Source: Gonapodya sp. JEL0774
Taxonomy: Eukaryota; Monoblepharomycota; Monoblepharidomycetes; Monoblepharidales; Gonapodyaceae
Length of the DNA: 17,425 bases
Direction of reading: 5' to 3'
Assembly: GCA_027604505.1 (NCBI GenBank)
Contig: JADIIX010000271.1
Span: forward strand, 1 to 17,425
Below, in pieces: positions 10,128 through 17,425 of the stretch (the first letter of the stretch is position 1; every line of letters begins with the position of its first letter). The notes beneath the pieces were generated by a model. The model saw nothing but the letters and a program-made list of their open reading frames with translations. It did no database searches and was not told where the DNA came from. The position numbers were made by a program, and so were the translations under genes.

Positions 10128-11114
10128 TCAGTGTATTGAAGGCGACCACGAGTCCTCAAGCGACAAGCTCTGGTTGAGCACTCGCGTGTCCACCTCGGTC
10201 CGCGCGTCACCCACTACCGCTCCGGGTAACCATCCACCCGTTTCCTCCAGTGGCGAGTTCGGGATCATTGTCAAGCTCGTCGATTTCCCAAGGGGTTGCG
10301 GCGAACGCTCGGTGTGCACTTCTCTTCCGGAATCTCCGTCGAGGTTCATTCGAGGCTGCTCGCCGACCGTCGGCGCTATCCTGACTGGGGACGGACCAAC
10401 ACTCGCTGTCGGGTCATGCGGCGGGATAACAAGCAGTCGGGGGAGAGGTGGGCTCGGTGGTGGGGAGTTTGGAGGCGGTGGGAATGAGGAGGACAGACTG
10501 GTCGAGGCAGAAGATGTCGGCGAGAGAGGTGGTTGCGAAGGAGGTGGGGGAGTGGAAGGGGTTGCACAAGAGCTTTCAAGAGGTCCAACGTCTGATACAG
10601 TCTCCAAAAATGTGCCTGGATGCCACGGTGTCGTCGGAGGCGGCGAGGTCAAGCCAGTCTGCAACCCTGATCCGTGTCCCGAAAACAACGAGTTCAAACT
10701 TCGTGCGGCTCTGAGAGGCCACTTGCTGTGACCCTCTAGTCCCAGATGGACATCAAGCGCGGATGTAGGAGTGGTGGAGGGCCCATTCGCTTGATCTTGT
10801 GAGGGAGACCTCACGTGCCCACTTGCTCGACTCTTGGGGTAGTTCGCCAACTTTTCTCCACTACTGGTGTTGCTAGACACGGGGCTTACAGGCAAACTTA
10901 TTCTGCGATCGCGAGAGCTCTCACGATTGATTCCCATGGTTTGGTTTCCGGGAGATTTACCGTTTGGAGTTGGAGGTGGTCCTTCGAACCCGGCAGGAAC
11001 CGCAGGGAAACTGCTCGCCGCTGAGCTCGTCTGACTGCCAACAGGAGACGATGTACTTCCATGCTGAGTTTTCCGCTTGAAGATGTTGGTGAGACTCGGC
11101 GGTTTGATATGCAT
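10128..11114 (-). CDS. Ser/Pro-rich disordered protein, 328 residues
   Basis: Single open frame from the ATG at 11114 to a stop at 10128-10130; the frame is open further upstream but without another ATG, so an upstream exon is possible. No catalytic domain is visible. The N-terminus has PPSLTNIFKRKTQ, a short hydrophobic/basic motif, then Ser-rich sequence with phosphorylation-site-like RRISLPVSP, a second F-containing motif (ARSLNSLFSGHGSG), and a long Pro-rich segment (TPPPPSQPPLSPT, PPPPNSPPPSPPLPRLL). Such composition is typical of fungal signalling scaffolds or polarity proteins and could bind SH3 domains; that is an inference from composition. The G-rich complementary strand also yields a long open frame, which I take as a shadow because this strand has the more protein-like, phospho-motif-rich translation. 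Confidence 0.6.
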   Translation of the reverse strand: MHIKPPSLTNIFKRKTQHGSTSSPVGSQTSSAASSFPAVPAGFEGPPPTPNGKSPGNQTMGINRESSRDRRISLPVSPVSSNTSSGEKLANYPKSRASGHVRSPSQDQANGPSTTPTSALDVHLGLEGHSKWPLRAARSLNSLFSGHGSGLQTGLTSPPPTTPWHPGTFLETVSDVGPLESSCATPSTPPPPSQPPLSPTSSASTSLSSSFPPPPNSPPPSPPLPRLLVIPPHDPTASVGPSPVRIAPTVGEQPRMNLDGDSGREVHTERSPQPLGKSTSLTMIPNSPLEETGGWLPGAVVGDARTEVDTRVLNQSLSLEDSWSPSIH

Positions 11115-11658
11115 TGGTTGAGACGGGTAGAGCAGGATCAGAGTGCCTGCAGTGATGAGACACCAAGACGAACCGATTGATTGCACGAATATTCGATGAT
11201 GGCGATCCCGATTTGAATATGAATATGGTACAGCGATTTAAGAGTGGACGTGCGAAGTCTGTGCGTCGACAAATTGTGATCCCAATCGATCGGTTGATGC
11301 CTCACTTCACCACCTGCCGGGAACAAACATACAAACATAAGGCATCACACCCAAAGTAAAGTTGCCAATTGTGCAGGTCAACAGTACGGAGTTTGCCGTG
11401 ACACGGTGTTACAGTAGGTATGAGAGAAGTAGCATTCAAGACAAGAGCTAATGGGTGGTAGCCCTTTAGCTTCATAGATATAATGCGCAGACTACGAGTA
11501 TCCTAGACATAGTGACCAAAATTGCCTGTACGGACACTATTAAGTGTTCAATAAGGTTATCGATCCATCTGAATTTCGCAGCGGCAGTAGTCCATGCGCA
11601 TATCACAGCACACAATTCTGCCGTGACCACTTTACCCTTGGAAATCTATCGCGAATAC
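11115..11658. other. Spacer between the two Ser/Pro-rich minus-strand genes
   Basis: It holds the 3' flank of the 976-residue gene and the 5' flank of the 328-residue gene, both on minus. No open frame with recognisable features, repeat or RNA gene was seen. An extra 5' exon of the downstream gene could lie here. Confidence 0.4.
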
Positions 11659-14589
11659 CTAAGACCCTCGAGTATCCTCCACCACCTTCTCCAGTTTCGA
11701 TACTGCTGGCTCATCCGTCGGTGCCTCTCCATTTTTGCCGACCAATTCATCGCGGTGGGGTAACTTCGATCCATCGAGGCCCATCTCAATGAGTAGTCCA
11801 TCGGCCCATACTGCTCCTGGTTCCGCTGGTGTCTCAATGACAAGTGGAGATGGGGGTGGTGGTGCAGAGATGGGCGACGCGCGGGGTAGGTGAGCGATGT
11901 CGAACGATCCAGATTTGGTTCCAGATCGTCTCCTGATTGCGGCTCCGAAAAAGTCCAGTCGCAGTGAGCGTGGTCGAGACATCGAAGGTTGAGATGCGGG
12001 AGATGTCGGTGACGAAGGAGCTGTTTCATCCGGTTGTGGGGGTTCTCCACCAGTGTTGACAGATCCAGGTGCTGATTCAGTTGCCTTATCGACTGGTACA
12101 GACTTGGCCCTGGATCGTCGGAAAGTATTTCGTCGACCTAAACTTCCGAACCAGCCGCCTCTGACATCAATTGCACTTCCGTCTGGGCCAGCTGCTGATG
12201 TGGCGTCTTTTGTTACCGTTTCCACTACGAATGCTTCGCCGTCCCCATCAACATTCTTTGCCACGCTCATTCTTTTGCGCCCCGGTGGTTGATCATTTCC
12301 TCCAGCTGAAAGGTGCCCCCCAGCATCCCCCCACCCGTCATGCGAATCGTAGCTCACGCGCCCCTTGACGCCGGAATGACCGAGCACTACATTGGGGACA
12401 GGAATACTAGGCGGAATTGGTGCCGGAGGTTTCGCCACCGAGATGATCACGTGCGATGGTGCGTGATACGAAGGAGTCGAGGACCGAGGTCTTGCTCCAC
12501 GGCGACCAGCCAGAGTAGAGGCAGACGATGTCTTCCGCTGGAGAGATGAAGAATCATAGTGGCTGCTGCTTCCAGAGTTCAGTCCACTTGTAAACGAAAG
12601 ACGTGAATCTGGTCCGGCGAAAGATTTGCCCAATACGTCGGTGGGAGATACTGCGACTGCCTGGTGTTGAGTGTTTGTCGACGGCGCCACTTGCAGGTCC
12701 AAATCTGGTAAGTCTCGTCCCTCTTCAAAGTTCCAGCTGAGTGAAGACGGTGCACCGATTGACGAAATTGATGTCATGGACGTTGTCTTTGGGATAGGAC
12801 TCGCGGGGGGCAGTCTGTATCGCTCCTCGATATTCGAATTCGAGTACATGACAGACGAACCACCGAATGACGAGCGGGGAGCTGGGCTGCCGGACAAGCT
12901 TCGACGGGATGGGTCTTCAGTGGACTGACGAATAGCTGACCGAGGTCTCGACGAGGGAGTGGAAGGTCGACCCGAAACAGGGGACGGGGGATTCTGAATG
13001 TGCCCAGAAGACACCAAAGCCGGTGTGAGAATTTTAGGTGATGCATCAGTGGAGTCTAGGCCAGTCCCGCCGGTGGATATACGTGCGAGCGGTATAGTTG
13101 CAGAACGGGAGCGAGGTAAGACAGCCACCTCCTGGGTATGTGACAAAGCGGTTTGGGTTGCAGCGCGAACAGGTCCCTGAGACCGAGGAAGTGCATATGC
13201 GGATTGGGGGCTTGAAGAGTTCGCGGGGTTGTCGGAAGCCAGGGGGACGTGCGTGAGGTGTCGTGATGCTCGCAAGGAGATTGGCGATGACGGCGGCCCA
13301 TACTCTCCGCTCGTCGGGGACTCATTCAGCACCGCCATGTGATGTTCGAATGATGAAAATGCTGCACGTAAGCGTCCAACATCGGCAGATTCAGGGAGGC
13401 GAGGCGGTGACATTGAGACTGATCCCGATTTACTGGACAATCCGCCCCCAGTGTCGGGCGTGCGAGAACGTCGATTAAGGGAGATTGAGCGTCTTACGAC
13501 CGCCTGCGCTACACGTTCTTCGAAAGTTGACATGACACGCGCTAGACCGGTATCTGACAGGGTATCCGGATTGAGGTCTGGAGGAAGAATTGGTAAAGAG
13601 GGTGGTATCGAAGGAATCGTTGGAGGACTGGAATGCCTGACTTGATCTGAGAGAGTGCGAGAGGATGCACCGTGTATAGTGGCTGCCCGACTCAACGACC
13701 GACTGCGACCACGGTTTACCGAAGAAGTGGATTCCGCCGTGAGAGACGAAGCAGATTTGGCAGAGGGCGTAGAGATACGCTTCTCAGGGTCCGTTACAGC
13801 GCGTGTGGGACCTGGGTTACTGATGGGCCTTGTACGACTCTTGGTCGCCTTCACAAGGGAGCCGGCTGAAGCATACCGGCGCAAAGATGGGTCTGGCTGT
13901 TGAAAGAATTCGCGCGGGTTTGAGGTGGAGGCTTCACTTTGATCGATGGGTGTCTTTGAGATCGATTGAATAGCGTCAGCATCCTGGGTACGGCGAACAT
14001 TGCCTCTCTTCCAAAATGCTGTCCGATGGCCCAACGAGCCAAGCGAAGGTGGCGTCCGGGGTACTTCGGCAATCTGGGGTCGATCATCAAACGACACACG
14101 CGATCGGGATGAAGGGGCAATGTGGGCCGAACTCGCAGCGGAGGGTGCCCTGGTGTTGTTGGTCGGTGGGGGTGGTGCGAGGTTGTCAGCATCGCCTATG
14201 GGTGAGGTGTGATGCAAAGCATGGTGCACTGTGGTCGATTGAAATGATGTAGCATCTACAACGGGACTTTGTGGGGGAGATGGATACTGCTGGTGCGAGG
14301 ATGTCACGTCTGTAGGCGGTGGCATCGAAGTATGTTGTCCGGAGGGCGCCTCACGACTCCCGACAGGATTCCGTCTTGCAATCTGTGACTTGGATCGAGA
14401 TAGCACAGCTTCTGCACCCCGAAGACCTGTGAATCCTGCTTTGTCCGTGTTGGTTGCATGTGGCTTCTCAGACTGTCTCCCGCCACCTGCAACTCCATTA
14501 CTGCGTCCGCGGGATCCAAAAAGTCCAAGAAACGATTTCAGTATCGGATGGCTGGATGGATCGGAAGCCGTGCTTGGGGAGGAAAACAT
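11659..14589 (-). CDS. Large Ser/Pro-rich disordered protein with RVSF motif, 976 residues
   Basis: A single uninterrupted frame of 977 codons from the ATG at 14589 to the stop at 11659-11661, far longer than chance, so the gene is real. No enzymatic domain is visible; nearly all of it is low-complexity Ser/Pro/Thr/Arg sequence. Visible features: a hydrophobic/basic N-terminus (ILKSFLGLFGSRGRS, 16-30); RVSF at 164-167 in SRSRVSFDDRP, matching the RVxF docking motif for protein phosphatase 1, which may also be phosphorylated; a related RVSY at 744-747; two short helix-prone segments sharing [MF]S[ST]FE..[VM]A at 353-361 and 411-419; and near the C-terminus two aromatic/basic patches (WFGSLGRRNTFRRSRAKS and LDFFGAAIRRRSGTKSG) that could contact membranes or partners. 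Many RxxS sites suggest heavy phosphorylation. A scaffold or phosphatase-targeting role is possible but unproven. It lies upstream of the 328-residue gene on the same strand, 544 bases apart. Confidence 0.85.
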   Translation of the reverse strand: MFSSPSTASDPSSHPILKSFLGLFGSRGRSNGVAGGGRQSEKPHATNTDKAGFTGLRGAEAVLSRSKSQIARRNPVGSREAPSGQHTSMPPPTDVTSSHQQYPSPPQSPVVDATSFQSTTVHHALHHTSPIGDADNLAPPPPTNNTRAPSAASSAHIAPSSRSRVSFDDRPQIAEVPRTPPSLGSLGHRTAFWKRGNVRRTQDADAIQSISKTPIDQSEASTSNPREFFQQPDPSLRRYASAGSLVKATKSRTRPISNPGPTRAVTDPEKRISTPSAKSASSLTAESTSSVNRGRSRSLSRAATIHGASSRTLSDQVRHSSPPTIPSIPPSLPILPPDLNPDTLSDTGLARVMSTFEERVAQAVVRRSISLNRRSRTPDTGGGLSSKSGSVSMSPPRLPESADVGRLRAAFSSFEHHMAVLNESPTSGEYGPPSSPISLRASRHLTHVPLASDNPANSSSPQSAYALPRSQGPVRAATQTALSHTQEVAVLPRSRSATIPLARISTGGTGLDSTDASPKILTPALVSSGHIQNPPSPVSGRPSTPSSRPRSAIRQSTEDPSRRSLSGSPAPRSSFGGSSVMYSNSNIEERYRLPPASPIPKTTSMTSISSIGAPSSLSWNFEEGRDLPDLDLQVAPSTNTQHQAVAVSPTDVLGKSFAGPDSRLSFTSGLNSGSSSHYDSSSLQRKTSSASTLAGRRGARPRSSTPSYHAPSHVIISVAKPPAPIPPSIPVPNVVLGHSGVKGRVSYDSHDGWGDAGGHLSAGGNDQPPGRKRMSVAKNVDGDGEAFVVETVTKDATSAAGPDGSAIDVRGGWFGSLGRRNTFRRSRAKSVPVDKATESAPGSVNTGGEPPQPDETAPSSPTSPASQPSMSRPRSLRLDFFGAAIRRRSGTKSGSFDIAHLPRASPISAPPPPSPLVIETPAEPGAVWADGLLIEMGLDGSKLPHRDELVGKNGEAPTDEPAVSKLEKVVEDTRGS

Positions 14590-15440
14590 TCTCGGATGGC
14601 GGATATCGAGGGGAGAGCCACTTTACAAGGGGGACGTGAACCGAGAAACAGAGATATCGGCACGCCAGAGCAAAAATACAAGCAACATCGAGCTATGAGT
14701 CTATCGTATGATTCCTGAGGACCTTTGACGTTGAACTTACAGCTATTTTCAGCTCTCCCAAGGATCGGCGAATTGCCCCGCGATACCGTCCCCGGCGATC
14801 TGACACGTATACAAGGAGTTTATTCGAAGCTTGAAGAGCGATTGCGTTGTCGTTTCGACTCGTCTCCGGATGATGGGCCGTTTAATGTATATTGGATTCA
14901 AAATATACACAAACGGCGTCGTGGTGAAGAGTGTGGTACAGTTTCTCTCCCCGCGAACTATATCCCCGTCTCGTGAGAACAAACATTGAATATACAGTTC
15001 AATACCCAGTTCTCACTCGTCTTATGTCTCTACCTTGTGTCTCTTCCGGTGGTGTGCAGTCATTCTTTAAGAGTTGACTGTCGGACTGACACCCTTATTG
15101 GGACTCAGCCGTTGACCATCTCAAACATTCCAGCCACCGACGTCCTAGCAGTCGACATCACCAGACCAAATGAGTACCACTTCACGAATATTGATTACTG
15201 ACTACTGTTATATTCAAAACGGATTTACGTTCTGTACCACTTTTACTACAGGACAATGCCTGTTATTAGTCCATTGGCACGTCCATTCTTGGATCTCGAA
15301 TATTAAATCGCACTCTGATACTTTGGTTCCTTAGGCACCGGTTGACGAAGGTCACTCCGGCGGCCCACGTACGTACTGTGATCAATCAGAGTCCCATAAC
15401 AAGAACCGGAACATTATGATCCCAATCAATGCGACCGCAA
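14590..15440. other. Intergenic region, no convincing gene
   Basis: This lies between the start of the 976-residue gene and the 3' end of the TM-SH3 gene, both on minus. Short open frames exist (about 14725-14976 on plus, 14749-14982 on minus). One plus frame at 14986-15201 looks like a hydrophobic signal sequence but contains no ATG. I see no RNA gene or repeat. Confidence 0.4.
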
Positions 15441-16874
15441 TTACGTGCAGAAAAGACCCACCACTTGAACTGTGTCCGGTGGTCCCAAATTGTCAGAAAG
15501 CAGGCGGCTTCCTGTGCCAGGTCTGATCGATCTCACACTCCCCGCTGCTCTCTCTTGTCGAGTTGCTATCACCTGACTGGTAATCTCGGATGCACGGGAG
15601 TCAACGCGTGTTTGTCCAGAAGAAATGGAGTGTGACGCGGTTGGCATAAAGTCAGAGAGACGCAGGCAGTCCCTGTGAAAACAATATGACATGATATGTG
15701 TCCCGCACGAACGGTAAAACACATCACGAATTCCCACAGTGGAATAAGCCCGTACGCTCCAGTGTCAACCTTGAACATACAAGTGCTGAGCGCGTCATGG
15801 TAACTGCATTTTGCAAGATGGATGACTCACGTTCCCGGCAAGCCCCCAACCATCGCGGACAACATATTTGACTTCGAGAAAGTTTCCCTACATGCTTCAA
15901 ATTAGATAAAATCTTTAACATGTGCAAAGAAAACACACCACTCACGGGAAATACGGCTATTTCATCCGCAGCAGTGGGGTTGTAACCCCCCAGAGCAATG
16001 ATCGGATTGCCGGTATAAGGAACCATCTTAGCATCCATCATACCCAAGGGACCGGCTATCCGCGCAAAAAACCACTATTACGAGGCAAGAGTGTGGGCAA
16101 GTTTACCGCGATGCACAGTATGGTACTCAAAGCTTACGTGCGGTGCCTGCCAGGATTACATAACAAGTTATATTGATGTTCACATCTCGCACTCCCACAC
16201 GCAACGAAAAAACGCAAACAACGTACTTGCAGATTTGCCTCGACAGATCCTGAAACTGGTCCATGAATCGGTCCAAGGGGAGGAACGGTCTTGTCTTCCA
16301 AACGGGCGCGACGTCCACGCCTGTGGATAAAGAAAGCGGCCACAGAGAGCGCAATCACCGCACATCCCCCAACCACCGCTCCGACAAGCACACCAATAGA
16401 TTGGGAGCTGTCGATAAACAGAGAGATCTTCTTAAATGTCGTTGGCGGCGAATTGCAACACGCCACCCACCTGTTCCCGGGGGAGGATACTTGATCAGCA
16501 GAAGTTAAAGGGACGGAAGAAGGGGCCTGGCTCTGAAGAGGAGATGTTGGTGGTGGAGTAGGGCCGACAGTAGGTGGTGGCGGTGACGAGCCAGGTGCTG
16601 GAGTGGGGCCGCCAGTAGGTGGTGGCGGTGACGAGGCGGGTGGCGGTGGGTAAGGGGGTGGTGTACGGTAACCAAACGGAGGGGGGGGTGTAGTTGGAGG
16701 AGGAGGAGGAGGAGATATGTGATCGAGACATTTTGGACGGGAGACAGGAGACAGGAGACGGGAGATGGGAGACGGAAGACGATAATGCGGTCCTGTTCCG
16801 GTTCCCGTGCGCGTGTGCGTGCGTGCGTGCGTGGATGGGTTTGGTGGGTGGGGTCTAGGTGGTCCAGACCCACC
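15441..16874 (-). CDS. TM-SH3 receptor-like protein, 3' part only (N-terminus missing)
   Basis: Exons 16227-16874 (5' limit uncertain), 16138-16146 (9-nt microexon), 15946-16026, 15831-15887, 15738-15769 and 15441-15672 join in frame. The first is a Pro-rich stalk (SPPPPPPTTPPPP, 15-residue repeats), then a TM helix (GVLVGAVVGGCAVIALSVAA) followed by basic HRRGRRAR, placing the rest in the cytosol. The SH3 domain follows, with ALGGYNPTAADEIAVFPGNF, VVRDGWGLAGN and GAYGLIPLDCL, holding the ALYDY-like, DGW and P-L/DCL positions. A Ser/Arg-rich tail ends at 15441. The domain order matches the LRR-TM-SH3 gene at 5253-7957, and both have a phase-2 intron at the same Leu codon after the SH3 proline. 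No ATG lies in frame in the first exon and a TAG stands at 16875-16877, so signal peptide and ectodomain must be encoded elsewhere or are lost. The microexon is the least certain part; skipping it also keeps the frame. Confidence 0.75.
16561..16635. repeat. 45-bp direct repeat in the Pro-rich stalk
   Basis: About 30 bases starting at 16561 recur with one mismatch from 16606, a period of 45 bases. In the minus-strand gene this is a 15-residue repeat built around SSPPPPT.GPTP. The period is a multiple of three, so length changes would keep the frame. Confidence 0.75.
16740..16781. repeat. 7-bp minisatellite (ggagacR-like, six units)
   Basis: Units start at 16740, 16747, 16754, 16761, 16768 and 16775: ggagaca twice, then ggagacg, ggagatg, ggagacg and gaagacg. 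It sits at the upstream edge of the Pro-rich stalk of the minus-strand gene, where the translated frame loses protein-like character. Confidence 0.85.
16817..16832. repeat. (gcgt)4 microsatellite
   Basis: Four exact gcgt units, flanked on the left by imperfect gcgcgtgt. It is part of the low-complexity interval that separates the two truncated genes. Confidence 0.8.
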
Positions 16875-17104
16875 CTACCCCAGAGCATCGTTTCGAGGCA
16901 GGGGGGCGAGGCTCCACGGCATCGGGGGGTCATCACTCCACATCCACCCCAATGCACCCACCGCGCTCACCGCGCTACCGCGTCGCGTCCGTCCCTCTCG
17001 CGGGTCTCGCGCACGTGTGTCTCTCCCTCCTTCACGCTCTCACTCTCCCGCCGTGCCGCACACTCTACCCATTACCCATTACCCCCACCCCGCCCGGCCC
17101 CCAG
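16875..17104. other. Low-complexity GC-rich gap between two 5'-truncated divergent genes
   Basis: I find neither the missing ectodomain of the TM-SH3 gene (minus) nor the upstream exons of the protease (plus) in this 230-base interval. The last 80 bases before 17105 are C/T-rich and end CCCCCAG, a good acceptor for the plus-strand exon. No motif of either protein family could be read in any frame. Confidence 0.6.
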
Positions 17105-17296
17105 CTTCCTCCGCTTCGACCCCCACTCGATCCGCTTCATGCAGCTCCGCTCGATCCCGCTGAACCCCTCCGCGGCCCGCGTGGGGCTGGCGGTGCGCGT
17201 GCCCGGCAGCGACGCGGGCGAGAAACTGGCAATCTTGAGCGGGATCGTGGCGAGACTGGACAGACCGGCGGCGAGTTATGGAGTCGGGACGTATAA
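17105..17296 (+). CDS. nma111: Nma111-type HtrA-like serine protease, one internal exon (partial)
   Basis: The exon encodes FLRFDPHSIRFMQL, then VGLAVRVPGSDAGEKLAILS, then a short segment ending LDRPAASYGVGTY. This is the conserved core of fungal Nma111 (nuclear HtrA-like protease linked to apoptosis in yeast), in which AGEKL, RLDR..P.YG and TYN DFN are hallmarks. The segment lies between the catalytic Asp region (upstream, ending in a Gly that the split codon at 17105 can complete) and the catalytic GGSSGSP serine loop (downstream); neither is in the window. The acceptor CAG ends at 17104, and the donor gtgagt starts at 17297 after AA, which would complete the expected Asn. Only 8 of 63 full codons end in A or T, unlike the neighbouring genes. 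Upstream exons were not found, so the gene is incomplete here or the assembly is broken. Confidence 0.88.
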   Translation, partial: LPPLRPPLDPLHAAPLDPAEPLRGPRGAGGARARQRRGRETGNLERDRGETGQTGGELWSRDV

Positions 17297-17315
17297 GTGA
17301 GTAGCGTGGGCGGGT

Positions 17316-17336
17316 GGGGGGGGGGGGGGGGGGGGG
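17316..17336. repeat. Run of 21 G in the protease intron
   Basis: An uninterrupted G homopolymer about 20 bases after the splice donor of the protease exon, in a strongly G-rich stretch (about 17305-17370). Such a run can form G-quadruplex structures and is a common place for sequencing-length errors or assembly breaks. Confidence 0.9.
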
Positions 17337-17425
17337 CGCGGGCGGGCGGGGGGGCGAAGTGGGGGAGCCGCACAGTTGGCTATGGGTTTTGGTTTGGGGG
17401 GAACGTACAACCCTTGAACCTTCCA

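Noticed and set aside
9940-10731. Plus-strand 263-codon Gly-rich frame
   Set aside because: It overlaps the minus-strand Ser/Pro-rich gene; the Gly-rich translation is what the complement of Pro-rich codons gives.
14725-14976. Plus-strand 83-codon frame with fairly protein-like composition
   Set aside because: No ATG start at its beginning, a competing minus-strand frame of similar length, and no recognisable family.
14986-15201. Plus-strand frame that looks like a small secreted protein with a hydrophobic N-terminus
   Set aside because: It has no ATG anywhere in the frame, no acceptor placing it after an upstream exon was found, and the mature part has no recognisable feature.
16505-16957. 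Minus-strand 150-codon His/Leu-rich frame in the Pro-rich region
   Set aside because: The frame that continues into the TM helix and SH3 domain is a different one; this frame is its shadow across CCA/CCT-rich sequence.
16740-17336. Repeat-rich right end considered as telomere or CRISPR-like array
   Set aside because: The units are short, imperfect and without spacers, and no telomeric TTAGGG-type repeat is present.
1-17425. tRNA genes
   Set aside because: I looked for B-box-like GGTTCGAATCC sequences and cloverleaf pairing on both strands by eye; the few gttcga matches lack the rest of the structure.

Overview
The window looks like a piece of a fungal nuclear genome. Coding regions are split by short GT-AG introns (mostly 57-230 nt). 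There is a decayed hAT transposase, long Ser/Pro-rich disordered proteins, a secreted Cys-rich protein with a PAN/apple-like spacing, and two genes encoding transmembrane proteins with a cytosolic SH3 domain, one of them with an extracellular leucine-rich repeat block. That LRR/TM/SH3 design is one I associate with zoosporic (chytrid-like) fungi, but I cannot prove the lineage from this sequence alone. All exon structures below were assembled by hand from reading-frame continuity, splice consensus and phase; no homology search was run.

Layout, left to right. 39-1195 (+): hAT transposase remnant with two in-frame stops and a frameshift, followed by a cluster of ctcgact repeats (1254-1400). 1644-2328 (+): a broken, unrecognised coding relic. 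2529-3746 (-): a complete six-exon gene for a 269-residue secreted Cys-rich protein. 5253-7957 (+): a complete eight-exon gene for a 619-residue receptor-like protein (signal peptide, LRRs, Ser/Ala-rich stalk, one TM helix, SH3, Tyr/Ser/Pro-rich tail). 8328-9607 (+): a tentative Ser/Pro-rich gene whose 5' structure is uncertain. 10128-11114 (-) and 11659-14589 (-): two intronless genes for Ser/Pro-rich disordered proteins of 328 and 976 residues; the larger has an RVSF motif of the type that docks protein phosphatase 1. 15441-16874 (-): the 3' part of a second TM-SH3 gene (Pro-rich stalk, TM, SH3). 17105-17296 (+): one exon of an Nma111-type HtrA-like serine protease, running into an intron that contains a 21-G run.

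Functional reading. The two TM-SH3 genes share an intron at exactly the same place and phase in the SH3 domain, so they are probably paralogues within one family of kinase-less surface receptors. An SH3 tail suggests signalling by recruiting proline-rich partners; the nearby Pro-rich proteins could be such partners, but nothing in the sequence shows this directly. At the right end, the TM-SH3 gene and the protease gene point away from each other and both lack their N-terminal halves, with only about 230 bases of low-complexity, GC-rich DNA between them. This points to an assembly join or collapse, or to a real rearrangement.
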